Origin: Bryoerythrophyllum caledonicum
Taxonomy: Eukaryota > Streptophyta > Bryopsida > Pottiales > Pottiaceae
NCBI GenBank assembly: GCA_963971425.1
Contig: OZ020524.1
Span: 20,885,022-20,949,021, forward strand
Direction of reading: 5' to 3'
DNA length: 64,000 nt
Position numbers and translations under genes: made by a program. Of this stretch, positions 39,127 to 51,800 are shown piece by piece; within the stretch, counting starts at the first letter, position 1; every line of letters starts with the position of its first letter. The notes under the pieces are model-generated. The model was not told the origin of the DNA. It was given only the letters and a program-made list of their open reading frames with translations, and searched no databases.

Positions 39127-40800
39127 GGTGAATCTGGCGTGGACCTCCTCCCTCGGCTGTGTGTACTCGGGCCTACCCGTGGGGTGTGAGTGTGCTCGGG
39201 CCTACCCGTGGGTGTGAGTGTGCTCGGACCTACTCGTGGGGTGTGAGTATGCTTACACTGCTGGCCTTGGTCGTGATGCTCCTCCCCGGCTGCTGGCCTT
39301 GCCCCTCGTGTTTGTTAATCGTGATGCTCCTCCACGGCTGGTCTTGCTCCTCGTGAGATACTGCTGGTGTTGATCGTCGCCTCCTCCTGCTCGGAGCTAC
39401 CTCCCCTGTCCAGCTCGGAGCTACCTGTCCAGCTCGGAGCTACCTGTCCAGCTCGGAGCTACCTCTCTAGTCCAGCTCGGAGCTACTCGTGAGGTGTGAG
39501 TGTGCTCAGACCTACCCGAGGGGTGTGAGTGTGCTCGGACCTACTCGTGGGGTGTGAGTATGCTTACACTGCTGGCCTGGGTCGTGATGCTCCTCCCCGG
39601 CTGCTGGCCTTGCCCCTCATGTTTGTTAATCGTGACGCTCCTCCACGGCTGGTCTTGCTCCTCGTGAGATACTGCTGGTGTTGATCGTGATGCTCCTCCC
39701 CGACTGCTGGCCTTGCCCCTCGTGGGATACTGCTGGTGTTGATCGTCGCCTAGTCCAGCTCGGAGCTACCTCTCTAGTCCAGCTCGGAGCTACCTCTCTA
39801 GTCCAGCTCGGAGCTACCCGTGAGGTGTGAGTGTGCTCGGACCTACTCGTGGGGTGTGAGTATGCTTACATTGCTGGCCTTGATCCTCATCTTGTTGATC
39901 GTGATGCTCCCCCACGGCTGGCCTTGATCGTGATGCTCCTCGTGGAATCCTCCAATGCTGGTGTGGACCTCCCCCCTCGGTTGTGTGTACTCGGGCCTAC
40001 CCGTGGGGTGTGAGTGTGCTCGGACCTACTCGTGGGGTGTGAGTATGCTTACACTGCTGGCCTTGGTCCTCGTCTTGTTGATCGTGATGCTCCCCCCACG
40101 GCTGGCTTTGATTGTGATGCTCCTCGTGGGATCCTCCAATGCTGGTGTGGACCTCCTCCCTCGGCTGTGTGTACTCGGGCCTCCCCGTGGGTGTGAGTGT
40201 GCTCGGACCTACCCGAGGGGTGTGAGTATGCTTTACACTGCTGGCCTTGGTCCTCGTCTTGTTGATCGTGATGCTCCCCCACGGCTGGCCTCGATCGTGA
40301 TGCTCCTCTTGGGATCCTCCAATGCTGGTGTGGACCTCCTCCCTCGGCTGTGTGTACTCGGGCCTCCCCGTGGGTGTGAGTGTGCTCGGACCTACCCGAG
40401 GGGTGTGAGTGTGCTCGGACCTACTCGTGGGGTGTGAGTATGCTTACACTGCTGGCCTTGGTCGTGATGCTCCTCCCCGGCTGCTGGCCTTGCCCCTCGT
40501 GTTTGTTAATCGTGACGCTCCTCCCCGGCTGCTGGCCTTGCCCCTCGTGTTTGTTAATCGTGACACTCCTCCACGGCTGGTCTTGCTCCTCGTGTTGTTA
40601 ATCGTGATGCTCCTCCACGGCTGGTCTTGCTCCTCGTGAGATACTGCTGGTGTTGATAGTGGTGCTCCTCCCCGACTGCTGGCCTTGCCCCTCGTGGGAT
40701 ACTGCTGGTGTTGATCGTCGCCTAGTCCAGCTCGGAGCTACCTCTCTAGTCCAGCTCGGAGCTACCTCCCATGTCCAGCTCGGAGCTACCTAAGCCGCTT
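39127..40800. repeat. Complex minisatellite of interleaved units
   Basis: Long stretches repeat a few modules in varying order: GTGTGAGTGTGCTCGGACCT, GGGGTGTGAGTATGCTTACA, CTGCTGGCCTTG, CTCCTCCACGGCTGGTCTTG and AGTCCAGCTCGGAGCTACCT. Long plus frames with Cys/Thr/Pro-rich repeats come from this array and are not credited as genes. It lies upstream of the 653-codon frame inside the LTR-type unit. Confidence 0.85.
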
Positions 40801-41440
40801 GCTTTGTGTGGTATAGAGCTCTCCCATGACCGGTTCCTTATACTAGGGCCGTGGGGGGTTTCCTTGCCGTTGCCGGTGGGGCTTCCTTGCCGGTGCCGGT
40901 TGAGCTTCCTTGTCGGTACCGTTGGATCTTTCTTGGGGTAAGCCCCCCCCCGAGCTCTCGGTCCACCTGTTTGACAAGGGTGTTAGGATCCGGTATTAAT
41001 CCACAACTTGTCCCTTTTTGTACTTCCCTAGGATCCTATTCCTTTCCTATCTTAATTCTCCCTAAGAGCCACTACTAGGTGGCTACTAACTTCTAAACTT
41101 AATAAGGTGGTACGGTGATACCCTTCCTAAGCACTAATTAAAAAAAATTTAAAAGTTGGGGTACGACAATAAGTAAAACAATGTGAGAAATTAGAAAAAT
41201 TGTGAGTATTTTTCAAGACATGAAATAACCGGATAACCGTGGAAATTTGGCAGCAGTAGAGGCCTATATCCGTGTGAATTTGAGAGTGGAACAACCGGTA
41301 TAATTATGAATGATATGTATTAGTGAAGTGAGTATCTATGGGGAATGGGAGTGGTATAGCTTCCGTAGACAATTTGCACTAATATCCATGAAAGCAATAT
41401 GAATTGGCTGGTTCATGCATACGTTTAATTGTATGACTCT

Positions 41441-42372
41441 TTAACCCCTAAAGGACCACGACCACTTTCGCTCTAAAACCTGTCCAAAACTGCCACTGCC
41501 AAAAAGAGACATGAAAATCACATTTTCAAGTGAATTTCGGATTTCCAACCATAAGATCTTAAAATAGACTTCAATATAAACATGCCATAAGATTTTGGTT
41601 GCAAACCACCGCACAGATTGATATACCTTAGCGTTTAAAGTCAAAACAATGGTTCATTTTCTTTCCTGCGTTGAGTAGATCAGCAGACTTTGACTTCACT
41701 TTGTATCAAATTTTTGCATTGTACAAGGTCTAAATCTTTTACCATTGTCTTAAGCATGATGTTATTTTCCAACTCACCAATTTTTAGAGGTAAAAAAGGG
41801 GTGTAGCAAATTCAAAACAAGTGTGCAAGGAGTGGAGGTCCAGAAATTGCCATTTCACGTTATATTTTTTGTGAACTACGTATGTATTCGAATGATAATC
41901 CAAATGGTCAATAAGAAGGTTTTCACCACATATAGTTGTTGAAAAATTATAAAGTGAAAAATATGAAGATCTCTAGGTTTTATGTAGAAAAGACGAATGT
42001 TTTTTCCCCCGTTGCCCAACAATGTGTGAAAATGTTTGACTTGTAATAAAATGCCTTTTTACACTAAAGACAAGATTTTCTTTCAAAAATTTAGGAAGAA
42101 GGAAATATTCTTTATATGTGTGAAAAATCTCAATGTCAATAGAAACTTTTGTCAAAATTTTAAGAGGTGCCCGAAGTCCCCACTTTTGGCTTTAAGTGGT
42201 ACTAACTTTCAAACCACAAATCCAAAAAATAAAATAAAAATATCTCCACAAAGTTCTTATCAGAGGCTATCTTGTATAAAATTTTTAATAAAAATGGATT
42301 TTTTTTCAAATTGTAGGTACATGCCCAAAATCCAATTTGACCATGGAGGGACATTTGGTCCTTAGGGGTTAA
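41441..42372. mobile_element. TTAA-flanked non-autonomous DNA element (piggyBac-like ends)
   Basis: The left end is TTAA then CCCCTAAAGGACCA, and the right end is TTTGGTCCTTAGGGG then TTAA. This gives terminal inverted repeats of about 14 bp inside a duplicated TTAA. It is 924 bp between the TTAAs. The interior matches 19287-20234 in order. There is no transposase frame. It is inserted in the 3' flank of the copy 2 ParB/methyltransferase gene. Confidence 0.7.
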
Positions 42373-45300
42373 TTATATTTGAAAATCGTAGCAAATATAA
42401 CAGAGGTAACGGCAAAAAAGATTTCATTAACAAATAAGCTAAAAGACGATGTTGAGCTCAATTGTAGTCGGATTTAGTATAACAAAACACAATTGAACTT
42501 GAATTTAGAAGTATAACAAAAGACAACTACTCCATGTCATCTGAACTATCCTCGCTATGAATTCCTTCGTGTGCCTCAACATCTAGGTATTTAGAAACAC
42601 CCTTGTGATAATTCCGGTGGTGATACCGAGGTCGTGGAGATCTTAGCTTGGACATCATTGTTGCCGCTGGTTCAACGTAAACTGAAAGAGTGAATGTAAG
42701 CGGTAGAGATGGCGGTAAGGGCCGCAACTTAAAAGGAATACAAGAAGTCTGCTCAACTCTGCAAAAGTAAGAGAAAATGAATGAAATGCCTAAACTTCAA
42801 ATAAAGCACATATTAATGTTGATTGAGAAAATAACATAATTAATTCGAAAACTTACTCACATAAAGGAATGCAGTTGCTCTTTTGTTTCTTCAGAGGCGC
42901 TTCCCCTGGCATACGTCGGACAACTTTTCTCTTTGGCAATATTGGGACGGTGGGTGACTTGGGAATGAGTGGTGCCAGGAGAGATTGAAAAATCGCCGAG
43001 TCTTCTTCAAAAGCCACTATGTGTCGACCAAGTGACTGACAAGCGCAAATGGCGGGTACTATAAAAAAGAAAGAAATGGCAAATGATGCTTTAGTCCTTC
43101 ATGAAGAAGAAAATAGTAAATGAAAGTTTAAATTTATGTGGAAGAAATGCTCACCGGTGGAGGCATTCCAATCAAGAACAATGTCCTCAATTGAAGTAAG
43201 CGATTCAATCATTGACTTTAAGAAATCATCAAATTTCTCTCAAGGGCCCCGCCAAGGTGATTCTCCACGCAAATGCTGAGTTGAAGCATTTATCGGATTG
43301 AATAATATGTCAAGCTTGAAGCTCCTCCAATGGAACGCTAACACGGAATCCCGAGACATCAATAGTATCTCGTACAAATAATTGGACACAAAAGCGCGTG
43401 CCCTGAAGCAAAGTATAATTATCTTTAGTGTAAATTTCCCGAAAATTCATGATATTGATACTGTATACATCAACAATAGCAAATAAATTTTATATAATCA
43501 AAAGATATAATTACCGTGGGAGAAGGATCCCGAGGTAAAGCAAGAGGGAGCTCGTTTAAAGCCCACCAATCGTTTAGTAACTTCAAATCGCATATTACTG
43601 CACATTCTTCAATCTCCAATTGCAAATCTTGGTCGTTGGCATGAAACAGAAGCAATGCTGCATTGTCATGGAGATAATTGTCAGCAAACTCAAATATTGT
43701 ATCAATGTACTCCTCCGGCCTAACATTCCACGCAGGAATGGCCGAATTAGGAACAGAGATCCCTAGAACGGGCAAATTCTCTGGAATGTCGGCAATTATA
43801 AGATCCAATCCAGAGTGCTTGTAAGTTTCACTTGAAACTTGCCGTGATCGATCTGCTCCAACCTGGAAAGCAATTGAGTTAAGAAATTAGAAATAATGTT
43901 TTACACTAATTTCAACAAACAAAAGTGATAAAAATAAATCATACCTTTGATATGAATTCATGAAGACGAGTCCAAGGCTGAGATGGACCACCGGGATGAG
44001 AAAGAGACTGCATGAGGGAAAATAGAGAGCAATTCATAATTAAGGACTTTGAAGAGACAATATGAATTGGTGCAACGGATGACTCTGATTGTTGAAATTG
44101 ACGTTGTTTGCGTTGGTGAACTTCCATGCGTGTAACTTCAATAAGATTGGATCCTGCAGCTTGAGAAGATGCCATGACCGGCGATGAATTCCAAGCAAAT
44201 TCATTATCTCTGGTCACATCTGTTTGGTTTGGTAGCACAGAGACATTGACAACTGCCCTTGCTGCAAGGGCAGTAGCTATAGCCTCCTCAATCTCAGCCT
44301 TCTTAGTTGCCTCCGCCTTCTGAGCCACTTGAATCTCCAACTTTGCCTTCTCAGCCTTGGTCAAGCGCTTCTTTTTGTTTGAAGTCTCGTCCTGGACAAC
44401 TATTGGCGGCAGACATGACTGCTCGTGTTCAAAATCCTCGCCCTCAAGATTAGTTGAAACATTGAGGGACGTAGAACCACAAAGACTACTGTAAAGCTCT
44501 AATTCCTCGTCTGGAATGAAGTTAGAGCTACATTCAAGGTACCATCCACCACCCTGTAGAAGTGGGATGGAGTACTTCTCCTGCTGAATATTTGTGAAAA
44601 TACATAGATCCAAAGAAGATTGAATCCATGGAGATAGGAAAGCAGGGCATGAGACAACTCCAAGCGCATTTTTAGGCATCAATTCCCTAATAATGTACCT
44701 AAATGAACAGAGTACAACGTGATAAGAAATGAGTGAATGAATTAGAAATGTTTAAAGAGGCACAAATTGAAGAAATTACATGAAAAATACCTGTAGAATA
44801 GACGTTTGATGAGAAGGTCACCTTCCAGTAAATCATCGAAGTTTGATCCCTTCAGAAATGGTGGCTTAACACTTGGATAGACAATATGCATGAATGCCTT
44901 CTCCCACAAAATTATACGCCATTTCTCAATATAGTTCGACGGACGCATAATCTCCGGAGAGGCGTTCCAGTCCAGAGTGAATGCGCCCGACTTACAAAGA
45001 TTCTCGAATTCAACTATGAAGCTATCTTCAAGCTGAATATTGTAAAAAATTATTAATAAACAATGAAAAATATGTGATCAGAAAATAACAACAAATGAAT
45101 AACTGAATCACATGTGCCCAAAATGATGCACGATTCAGGAATAAATCAAGTGTGGTGTCTTTGAAACGTGCACTTGGAAACCGATAGGAAGATCGAATAA
45201 AAGCTGGAGAATTCCACTAATGCAACCACCTTGCTTTGAAAAGTGGCCCAACATTAGAGGTTGTGACCTTCTGCAACCTCTCGATTGTCATTTCAATTGT

Positions 45301-46935
45301 TTTGAATTGATTGAAATGATTGTTGATCTACAAGAAGAAAATTCTAATGAATATGATGAAAAATAATCAACAAAAGAATTATCAAATTGTCTAAACAATC
45401 ATTGAAAAGAAAGTAAGATAATAAGGAAAAAAATACCTCTTCAAAAAATCCTTCGCCGTGCTTTGGATTTGCAACAGAAAGATATTTGTGAAAATCTTTG
45501 TTTTTTATGGATTTCACCATCGATGCTTCAGCAACATTCATAACTCTCCACACACCTACTGCCGTTCTCTCCTGTGCAGGCGTGGTTCTTTCGTATTCGA
45601 TGGCGGCTTCGTCAGCAACTCGAGCGAGGTCTTGCTGCAATAAACAATATTGTTTAAGACATATAAATTTGATATTTTCATATTGTTATTTATTCTTTGA
45701 ACAAAAATATAAATTCATAAGTGATACAAAAATTCAAAGTACATCTTGAGAAAGCACTTACCCGGTATAAGAAGGATATGAATACATCAATAGTCAAAGG
45801 ATACCAAGCTGCATGCGACTATCTAACTTTAACACAAGACTTGAATTCTGTGGAGGTCAGAAGTTCCTTGAAGTCTTCAAGCTTGAGGGACCCATAATAT
45901 TGAATGCGTTGCAACCTTGCAGGAAGCTTGACCTTTACATGGTTATTCTGAGTTGACCTGCATATTTACAATCAAATACGTCAATCCAAACTCAGAGATA
46001 ATAGAAGATAATTAATAATCAAGCTATCAATGGAAAATCAAATATGGCTGGATGGTAATACCAATTTACATCGTGCATACAATTAAGCAGAACCGAGATC
46101 TGCCCTTTTGGATTGAACACAACACTGGAAACCGAGTAATGCTAGGATTTGTCATTTGGGTGAACGTCATTAATATAGCGCCACCATGCATTATATCTGT
46201 GGTTTCCATCCCACACAAAAAACATTTTTCCTTTGAAATATGCATACTCTGGATTTGAACCCAAAAACTCCTCAAATTTCTCATTGGCAGATTGCCAATC
46301 AGAATTCCAGCTTTCCTTGATCTCCGGAGACACATCACGGGTTAACTCAGCATCGTCAAACAAAGAAATATAAAAAGAATGATCACCGTCAATGTATCCG
46401 CCTTCAAATTGCATTTCAAGGACGCATACATCAACCACCTGCACAGGACAAACATGTGGCAATGGAACCATCCTGCAAAAAGGTACGTAATGAGGGCCTT
46501 TGATGACGCGCATATTTTCAAGGACAGTCACAAAATTTGATTTCTGGTGAAGTCGTCGTGCCCTCTCTCCATCTTGAACATTGACCAAACCACTTGGGCA
46601 TTTTGGAGAATCATCTTCAGAATCAAATGAAGAAACGTCCTGTATTTTAAATTTACATATTAAAGTATTCAATAATTGATATCACGTGCGACAACATTAC
46701 TAAATGCAAAGAGTTGCTAATGCCACTAAATCTTGAAAAATAACTAATGTCTAAAACAAATGATTAACAAACCTGAATTTCTGGGTTGAGAGGGCCTTCT
46801 TTGGTGTCTTGAGTTGTGTTGACCTCTGAAGAAACTTCCGCATTAATCTGAAAAACAATGCACATACTTTTGAGAATGATAAGGCATATGATATACATTA
46901 TGTATATCATAAACTCTAAACCAATAACCATAAAT

Positions 46936-46960
46936 CATAAACCCTAAACCCTAAACCATA
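46936..46960. repeat. Short interstitial telomere-type repeat
   Basis: About 2.5 units of AAACCCT occur in an intron of the copy 2 minus-strand gene. It is short and probably incidental. Confidence 0.6.
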
Positions 46961-47214
46961 GGTATTTGAACAAGTTACTATAAATTAGAATACAAATTAC
47001 GTAAAATCTTAAGTCAATAATGAGGTCATTGTTGATTTCATTAAAGCCATTGTCGAATTCATTAAAGCTATTGTCAACAAAGACTACATTAGATCAGAAT
47101 AAAAATTTAAGCATAGCCTCTTTGAACAAGCCTTTGTCCACAAAGACTATTCACCTACTTCTTAATTGTCAATTTTCAATTAGTTTAATGAATCACAATT
47201 GAGCAAAAAGAGTA

Positions 47215-47455
47215 CCTTCGTCCACGAAGCCTTCTCACAACATTCAAATTTTCAAAAGCAACTATAGTTTGACAGCATCACAAGAGACTTTGTCCACGAA
47301 GCCTTATCACAACATTCAAATGTTCAAAATCAACTTTAGTTTGACAGCATCACAAAAGGCTTCGTCCACGAAGCCTTATCACAACATTCAAATGTTCAAA
47401 TGTTCAAAATCAACTTTAGTTTGACAGCATCACAAGAGACTTCGTCCACAAAGCT
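47215..47455. repeat. 72-bp tandem repeat with GGCTTCGTCCACGAAGCC hairpin
   Basis: There are about three copies of a 72-bp unit, each starting with a near-perfect palindrome (GGCTTCGT-CC-ACGAAGCC). Looser copies of the palindrome (TTCGTTGACGAA, TTCATTGACGAAGC) continue to about 47945 and recur at 61070-61230. All lie in introns of the copy 2 minus-strand gene. Confidence 0.8.
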
Positions 47456-48133
47456 TTCATTCATTAATTCACACTCCGAACAAGAATTCATATTTGGACA
47501 ATGAAACCACATTAAATCAAACAAAAACAAGCTTTTCAATCCATCACATGTTGAATTAAAGAGTTCAACCATACCATAGGTTGAGATGATCCCTTGATAA
47601 TGCCAATATCGCCAACATCTATGGTACCTACTCCTCTTGGTATGCTCTACCACATGCACACAACAATTTAGAATCCACGTTCGCAGAAGTTCTCAGCTCA
47701 CAAAGACATAACATCAAAAGTTGCAAATGTATAAATGAGGCTTCGTCAATGAAGTCTTATTAGACATGCATGACAGCTCATACCCATGTTCTAGCACAAA
47801 AACATCCTTCATTGACGAAGCTTCATGGCTCAAACTCTAGTGGTACTAGAAGAACATTCAGATGTACTCAAAGAACATGCTTCGTTGACGAATCATAACA
47901 ATTTGCCTCAACATGCTTCGTTGATGAACCATCGTACTCAAACTTGTTGTTGATTCATTCACAAAATTTTTAAACTTGTTGCTGATAAATTTTCATACTT
48001 GCTGTTGTTCGTTCATAAAATTCAGAGATCTTCATGTGTCGTACAAACATGATTTGTTATGACATCGTTCATAAAATCATTTTTTCATTATTTTTTAGAA
48101 CATCTCATTACTGCGATTTTATGAACGACGTCG

Positions 48134-48143
48134 TAGAAAAAAT
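48134..48143. repeat. Left target-site duplication of copy 3
   Basis: TAGAAAAAAT occurs directly left of the GGGGATTGC end and again at 60725-60734 directly right of the other end. The next base (G) is also shared, so 10 or 11 bp. The 9-11 bp length is typical of Mutator-like elements. Confidence 0.8.
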
Positions 48144-48210
48144 GGGGATTGCTATCTTGCGTGCGGTGAGCGGTGAGCGGTGAGCGGTGAGCTGTGAGCT
48201 GTGAGCGGTA
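48144..48210 (+). repeat. Left TIR and subterminal repeats of copy 3
   Basis: GGGGATTGCTATCTTGCG is followed by several GGTGAGC/GCTGTGA heptamer-like repeats. It pairs with 60640-60724. Confidence 0.85.
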
Positions 48211-48896
48211 AAAAAAAAGTAAATACGGAATAAGAAATTCAAAAAGTAAAAAAAAAAGTGAATTTTTTTACGAAGTAGACCTATATCCGTGAGAAAATAC
48301 AGTTTTTCTACTGAAAACTGAGGACCCATGGCCGAGGATAGTAGTGAAAGACTTTCAGGGTATCAACGAGTATCAACTGCAATCAGGGTATAAACGGGTA
48401 TGTAAAAGACACTACTATATCTAATTGCCTAGCACATGAGCTTAATTGTAGTTCAGTAATTGTGATAATTGTAGTGAAAAATTAATTAAGATGGAGAATG
48501 GATGTAAAAGAAAAAACAACTGCCGCATTTAAAAAGGAAGGAGAAAGGTACAGTAGAGACGATACACCATGCATGAGTCTCAAAATTGCACGGTCCTATG
48601 CATAAGAACTGCATGAACTATCCGGAGAAGACAATAATACTACGCGTTCCTCGACTGCCTCTAAGTCTAGGAAACCTTCAGCACGGATATCGGAAGAGGA
48701 GGAACTAGAAGCGGTTGAGAGAGACAAAACAGTAGCAAGAAGTACAGCCGCATCCTCCGCATAAGATGGCAGTAGAAAACTTCTATTTGGAGAGGTGGCC
48801 ACTGCAATCAAGCTGCAAACATAGAAGCAAAGGCACATCAGAGAATGAAGAAGATGTTCAAATCAATGAAGAATAACACCGAAATGACTTACTTAC

Positions 48897-51800
48897 TTAG
48901 TCTATTCCTCTTTGCGACCTTCGGATGGGAGCTTCGTCATCTAGAGAGTGCTGAACATTGGCACTGGGACCAGCGGTCGGTCGTGGAGTCTTAGGTGTGA
49001 ACAAGGGCCTCAACAACGTGTCAAAGATGGCTTTATCTCCTTCAAAGGCCACCAGATGCCGTCCGATGGAACGACAAGCGCGAATAGAATTTCCTGGAAT
49101 AAAACAGATGGTCAGAGCAAAAGAGGAAACTAAAATTGAACTTCAAAGTATTAAAAGCAACACCATACCAGTGGAAGCAAAGGCATCAACGATGACATCT
49201 TCCGGCTTGGTTAATCCTTGAAAAAGAATCAAGAAGAAGAGCACACTTCTTTCTCGCCCTCCACGCCAAGGAATAGACCCTCTCATGGATTGTGAATCCT
49301 TGTCAGTATGATTAACTATTACGTCCGTCTCTTCAAGGCTCCAATCCGTTGGAGGAAGCTCGAGATTCGAATTGAATTGAAACGTGTCCACTGGATTCGA
49401 GACCCGCACGAAGAGAAAAACTCTGAAACGCCGGGTCTGAGAAAACAAAAACAAATACAACGTGGAAGATAAAATTAACATACTGGATGAAAGAATGAAG
49501 GGACTGCGCAAATGACACGAACTGGAAGATAAAGACAAACCTTCATGGAAGAACTGATAGGCGAGGCCAGCGGCATCTCATTCATACCCCACCACTCTCG
49601 AAGAAGTTTGAAGTCGTAGCATGCAGCATATGATCGAACATCAGAGCGTACACTGATGTTCTCAGGAGAAACCACAAGCACGGATCCAGTGTCATGAAGA
49701 AAGGCGTCGCAGAATTCAAAGAAAGATTCAACCGACTTCTCACTATAGACATTCCAAGGAGGAATGTCATTTGTATCACGAGAGATTGAAGGCACGTAGA
49801 GCCCGTCTGGAAAGTCAGCAAACATTAAGTTAAAGCCACGATGAGCGCACGTGGTGCTTCGCGCCTCGTTTGCGGACCCACTCACAACCTATACACGCAG
49901 TGAAAGGAAGTTAGAACAATGTAAACAGATTTAGCGGAAACAGTTGGTAAAACAGCAAGGAAGTACTTATAGATTTTGACTCAAGATTTGAAAGACGCTC
50001 TCAATATACTGCTTGGTACAGCAATGCCGGTGACGGCAGTGGGCTCTAAGGAGTGCAGAAAAAATCGAGTGAAAACAAATATACTACCAAGACGAAGCAA
50101 AGTAAATACCTTTTGCATGAATTGGTTCAAGCGAGCAAAGGCGGGGTGATTCTTTCCGCCATTCATGACATCGTGGATTGAGAGATTCTCAATCCGGATT
50201 CCAACCGGAACTGTGGCAGATGTCGGTGAAATCGAATCTGGAATAGCCTTTCTCTTCAGCAAAGGGGCAGAGGGCTCGGAATGGAGAGAAGGCTGCATCG
50301 TGACATCCGGAGCTGGATCGTGAACTGGTGACGAGCTTGAAGGAGACTCCTCCTCAACGAGTACCATCGGTGCAGGCGCTTGGACCTCAATTACGTCAGC
50401 ATCGTCGAAGGGAGATTCAACGGCCTGCTTCCCCTTGCTCGCCTTCCTCCTCACTCTCGTCATTACAGCAGGCGTTGGGGGTCGGCTACCTCCACTCTCA
50501 ATACCCTTCAACTCAGGCTCAATTGAATTACGCAAATCAAGATCAAAAGAGGGAGGTCTCTTGATTGGGCAGTCCAGATACCACCCGCATCGCTCCCAGT
50601 GCGCTTGCCCCCACATAGCCTTGATCCCCTTCGACATCATGCAGTTTTGATTGTCCTTGTCCAAATAACCAGCAAGAATAGGAGGAGGACGAGCCATCGC
50701 CCTGCAAGGAATTAGAACATTCTTAATGTACCTATAGACCGTACGGCGAACAGCTTCAGCCAAACCGAATTGCCGTTTAGGTGCATAATTCTTGTGAACT
50801 CCCTTGGGCTCCTTGAACTCCCTGTAGAATGCAGTGTCCCAAAGTTGAATTCGATTCTCTTCAATATAATCATCAATCCTAGGAATTGCTGGACCGTTCA
50901 AAGGCTCGTAGTTAACTTCCACCGACAAATCCGATATCGCATCGCCAAACAGTTGACTTCCTTCAGAAGATAGCTGCAAAGATATAATCATTCACCGTAT
51001 CAGTATCTCATGAAGAAATAAACAATCTTCTCGCAACAAGTAAATACTCCAGTTCCAATACCTGCGCCCACCATGTAGCACGGTGAAGCCAGTCTGGAAA
51101 TTCACTGTCTGGAAAACGAATCTTCGGAAATCGCAGTGCCTCGCGGAGGGGGCCATCCCGATTCCAGCGCTCGAGCCACTTAACCTTCATTTCAGCCTCC
51201 ATAGCTGACGTTGCAATCATGTGGAGCTTCTCCTGGGTCATCTCCGAATCCTCGTCGTGAGACTCGTAATGTTTCTTCACCTCTTCCAGAAAGCGGGGAG
51301 TGTGCTTCGGATCCGCCGTGGGAAGCTGCTTCCGCAGCTCAGAACTGCAATGCAGTTTTGTTCTCTTAACAGCCTTGGAAACGAAATCAAGGGCATTCGA
51401 TGAGGTCCAATCAGCAGGATTTGGAAAACGCTCCGAAACCTTTACTTGAGCCTGTGCTGCAGCATCTCCAATCTCTTGCTGCAACCACAGCGCAAGTGCA
51501 TTGATAAGAATTATTCTAAACAAAACTCGGTGGTACTAGATCATTAAGGAGTATGCAGTGCACATAACCAAAATCTGGATCATGACCATATGAGAAAAGG
51601 CTGTACCTGGTAAAGAATGGAGCACAACGATGGCTCAGAGAGAGTATACCAGGTACGTTTCGCAGACTTCTGTTTACTATCAGCTGCTTCAAGTTCCTTC
51701 TGGGATACAAGGTTCTCGAAAAACTTTAAAGGTTGAGAACCGATACCCTGAACACGATAAAGTTTATGGACAAGGTTTGTAGTCACATGCGATTTCTGAT

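Larger units (their letters stand above)
35727..41168. mobile_element. LTR-type unit, possibly a very long solo LTR (fossil)
   Basis: It starts TGTCGTAGTACG and ends GGGGTACGACA, the TG..CA form of LTR ends. ATAAG flanks both sides (35722-35726 and 41169-41173), a 5-bp duplication typical of LTR element integration. I see no internal pair of long direct repeats, polymerase or integrase, so a solo LTR or non-autonomous element is likelier than a full one. It holds minisatellites and one long open frame on the minus strand. It sits inside transposon copy 2 and so is younger than that insertion. Confidence 0.65.

Noticed and set aside
39159-40639. Cys/Thr/Pro-rich plus frames up to 160 codons
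   Set aside because: They are generated by the complex minisatellite; the modules repeat at the DNA level and frames shift among them.
48599-48838. Eleventh exon of the copy 3 ParB/methyltransferase gene
   Set aside because: The frame is open and Ser/Glu-rich, but joining it needs a weak donor before the clear stop at 48897. The copy 2 C-terminal exon is not similar enough to decide.
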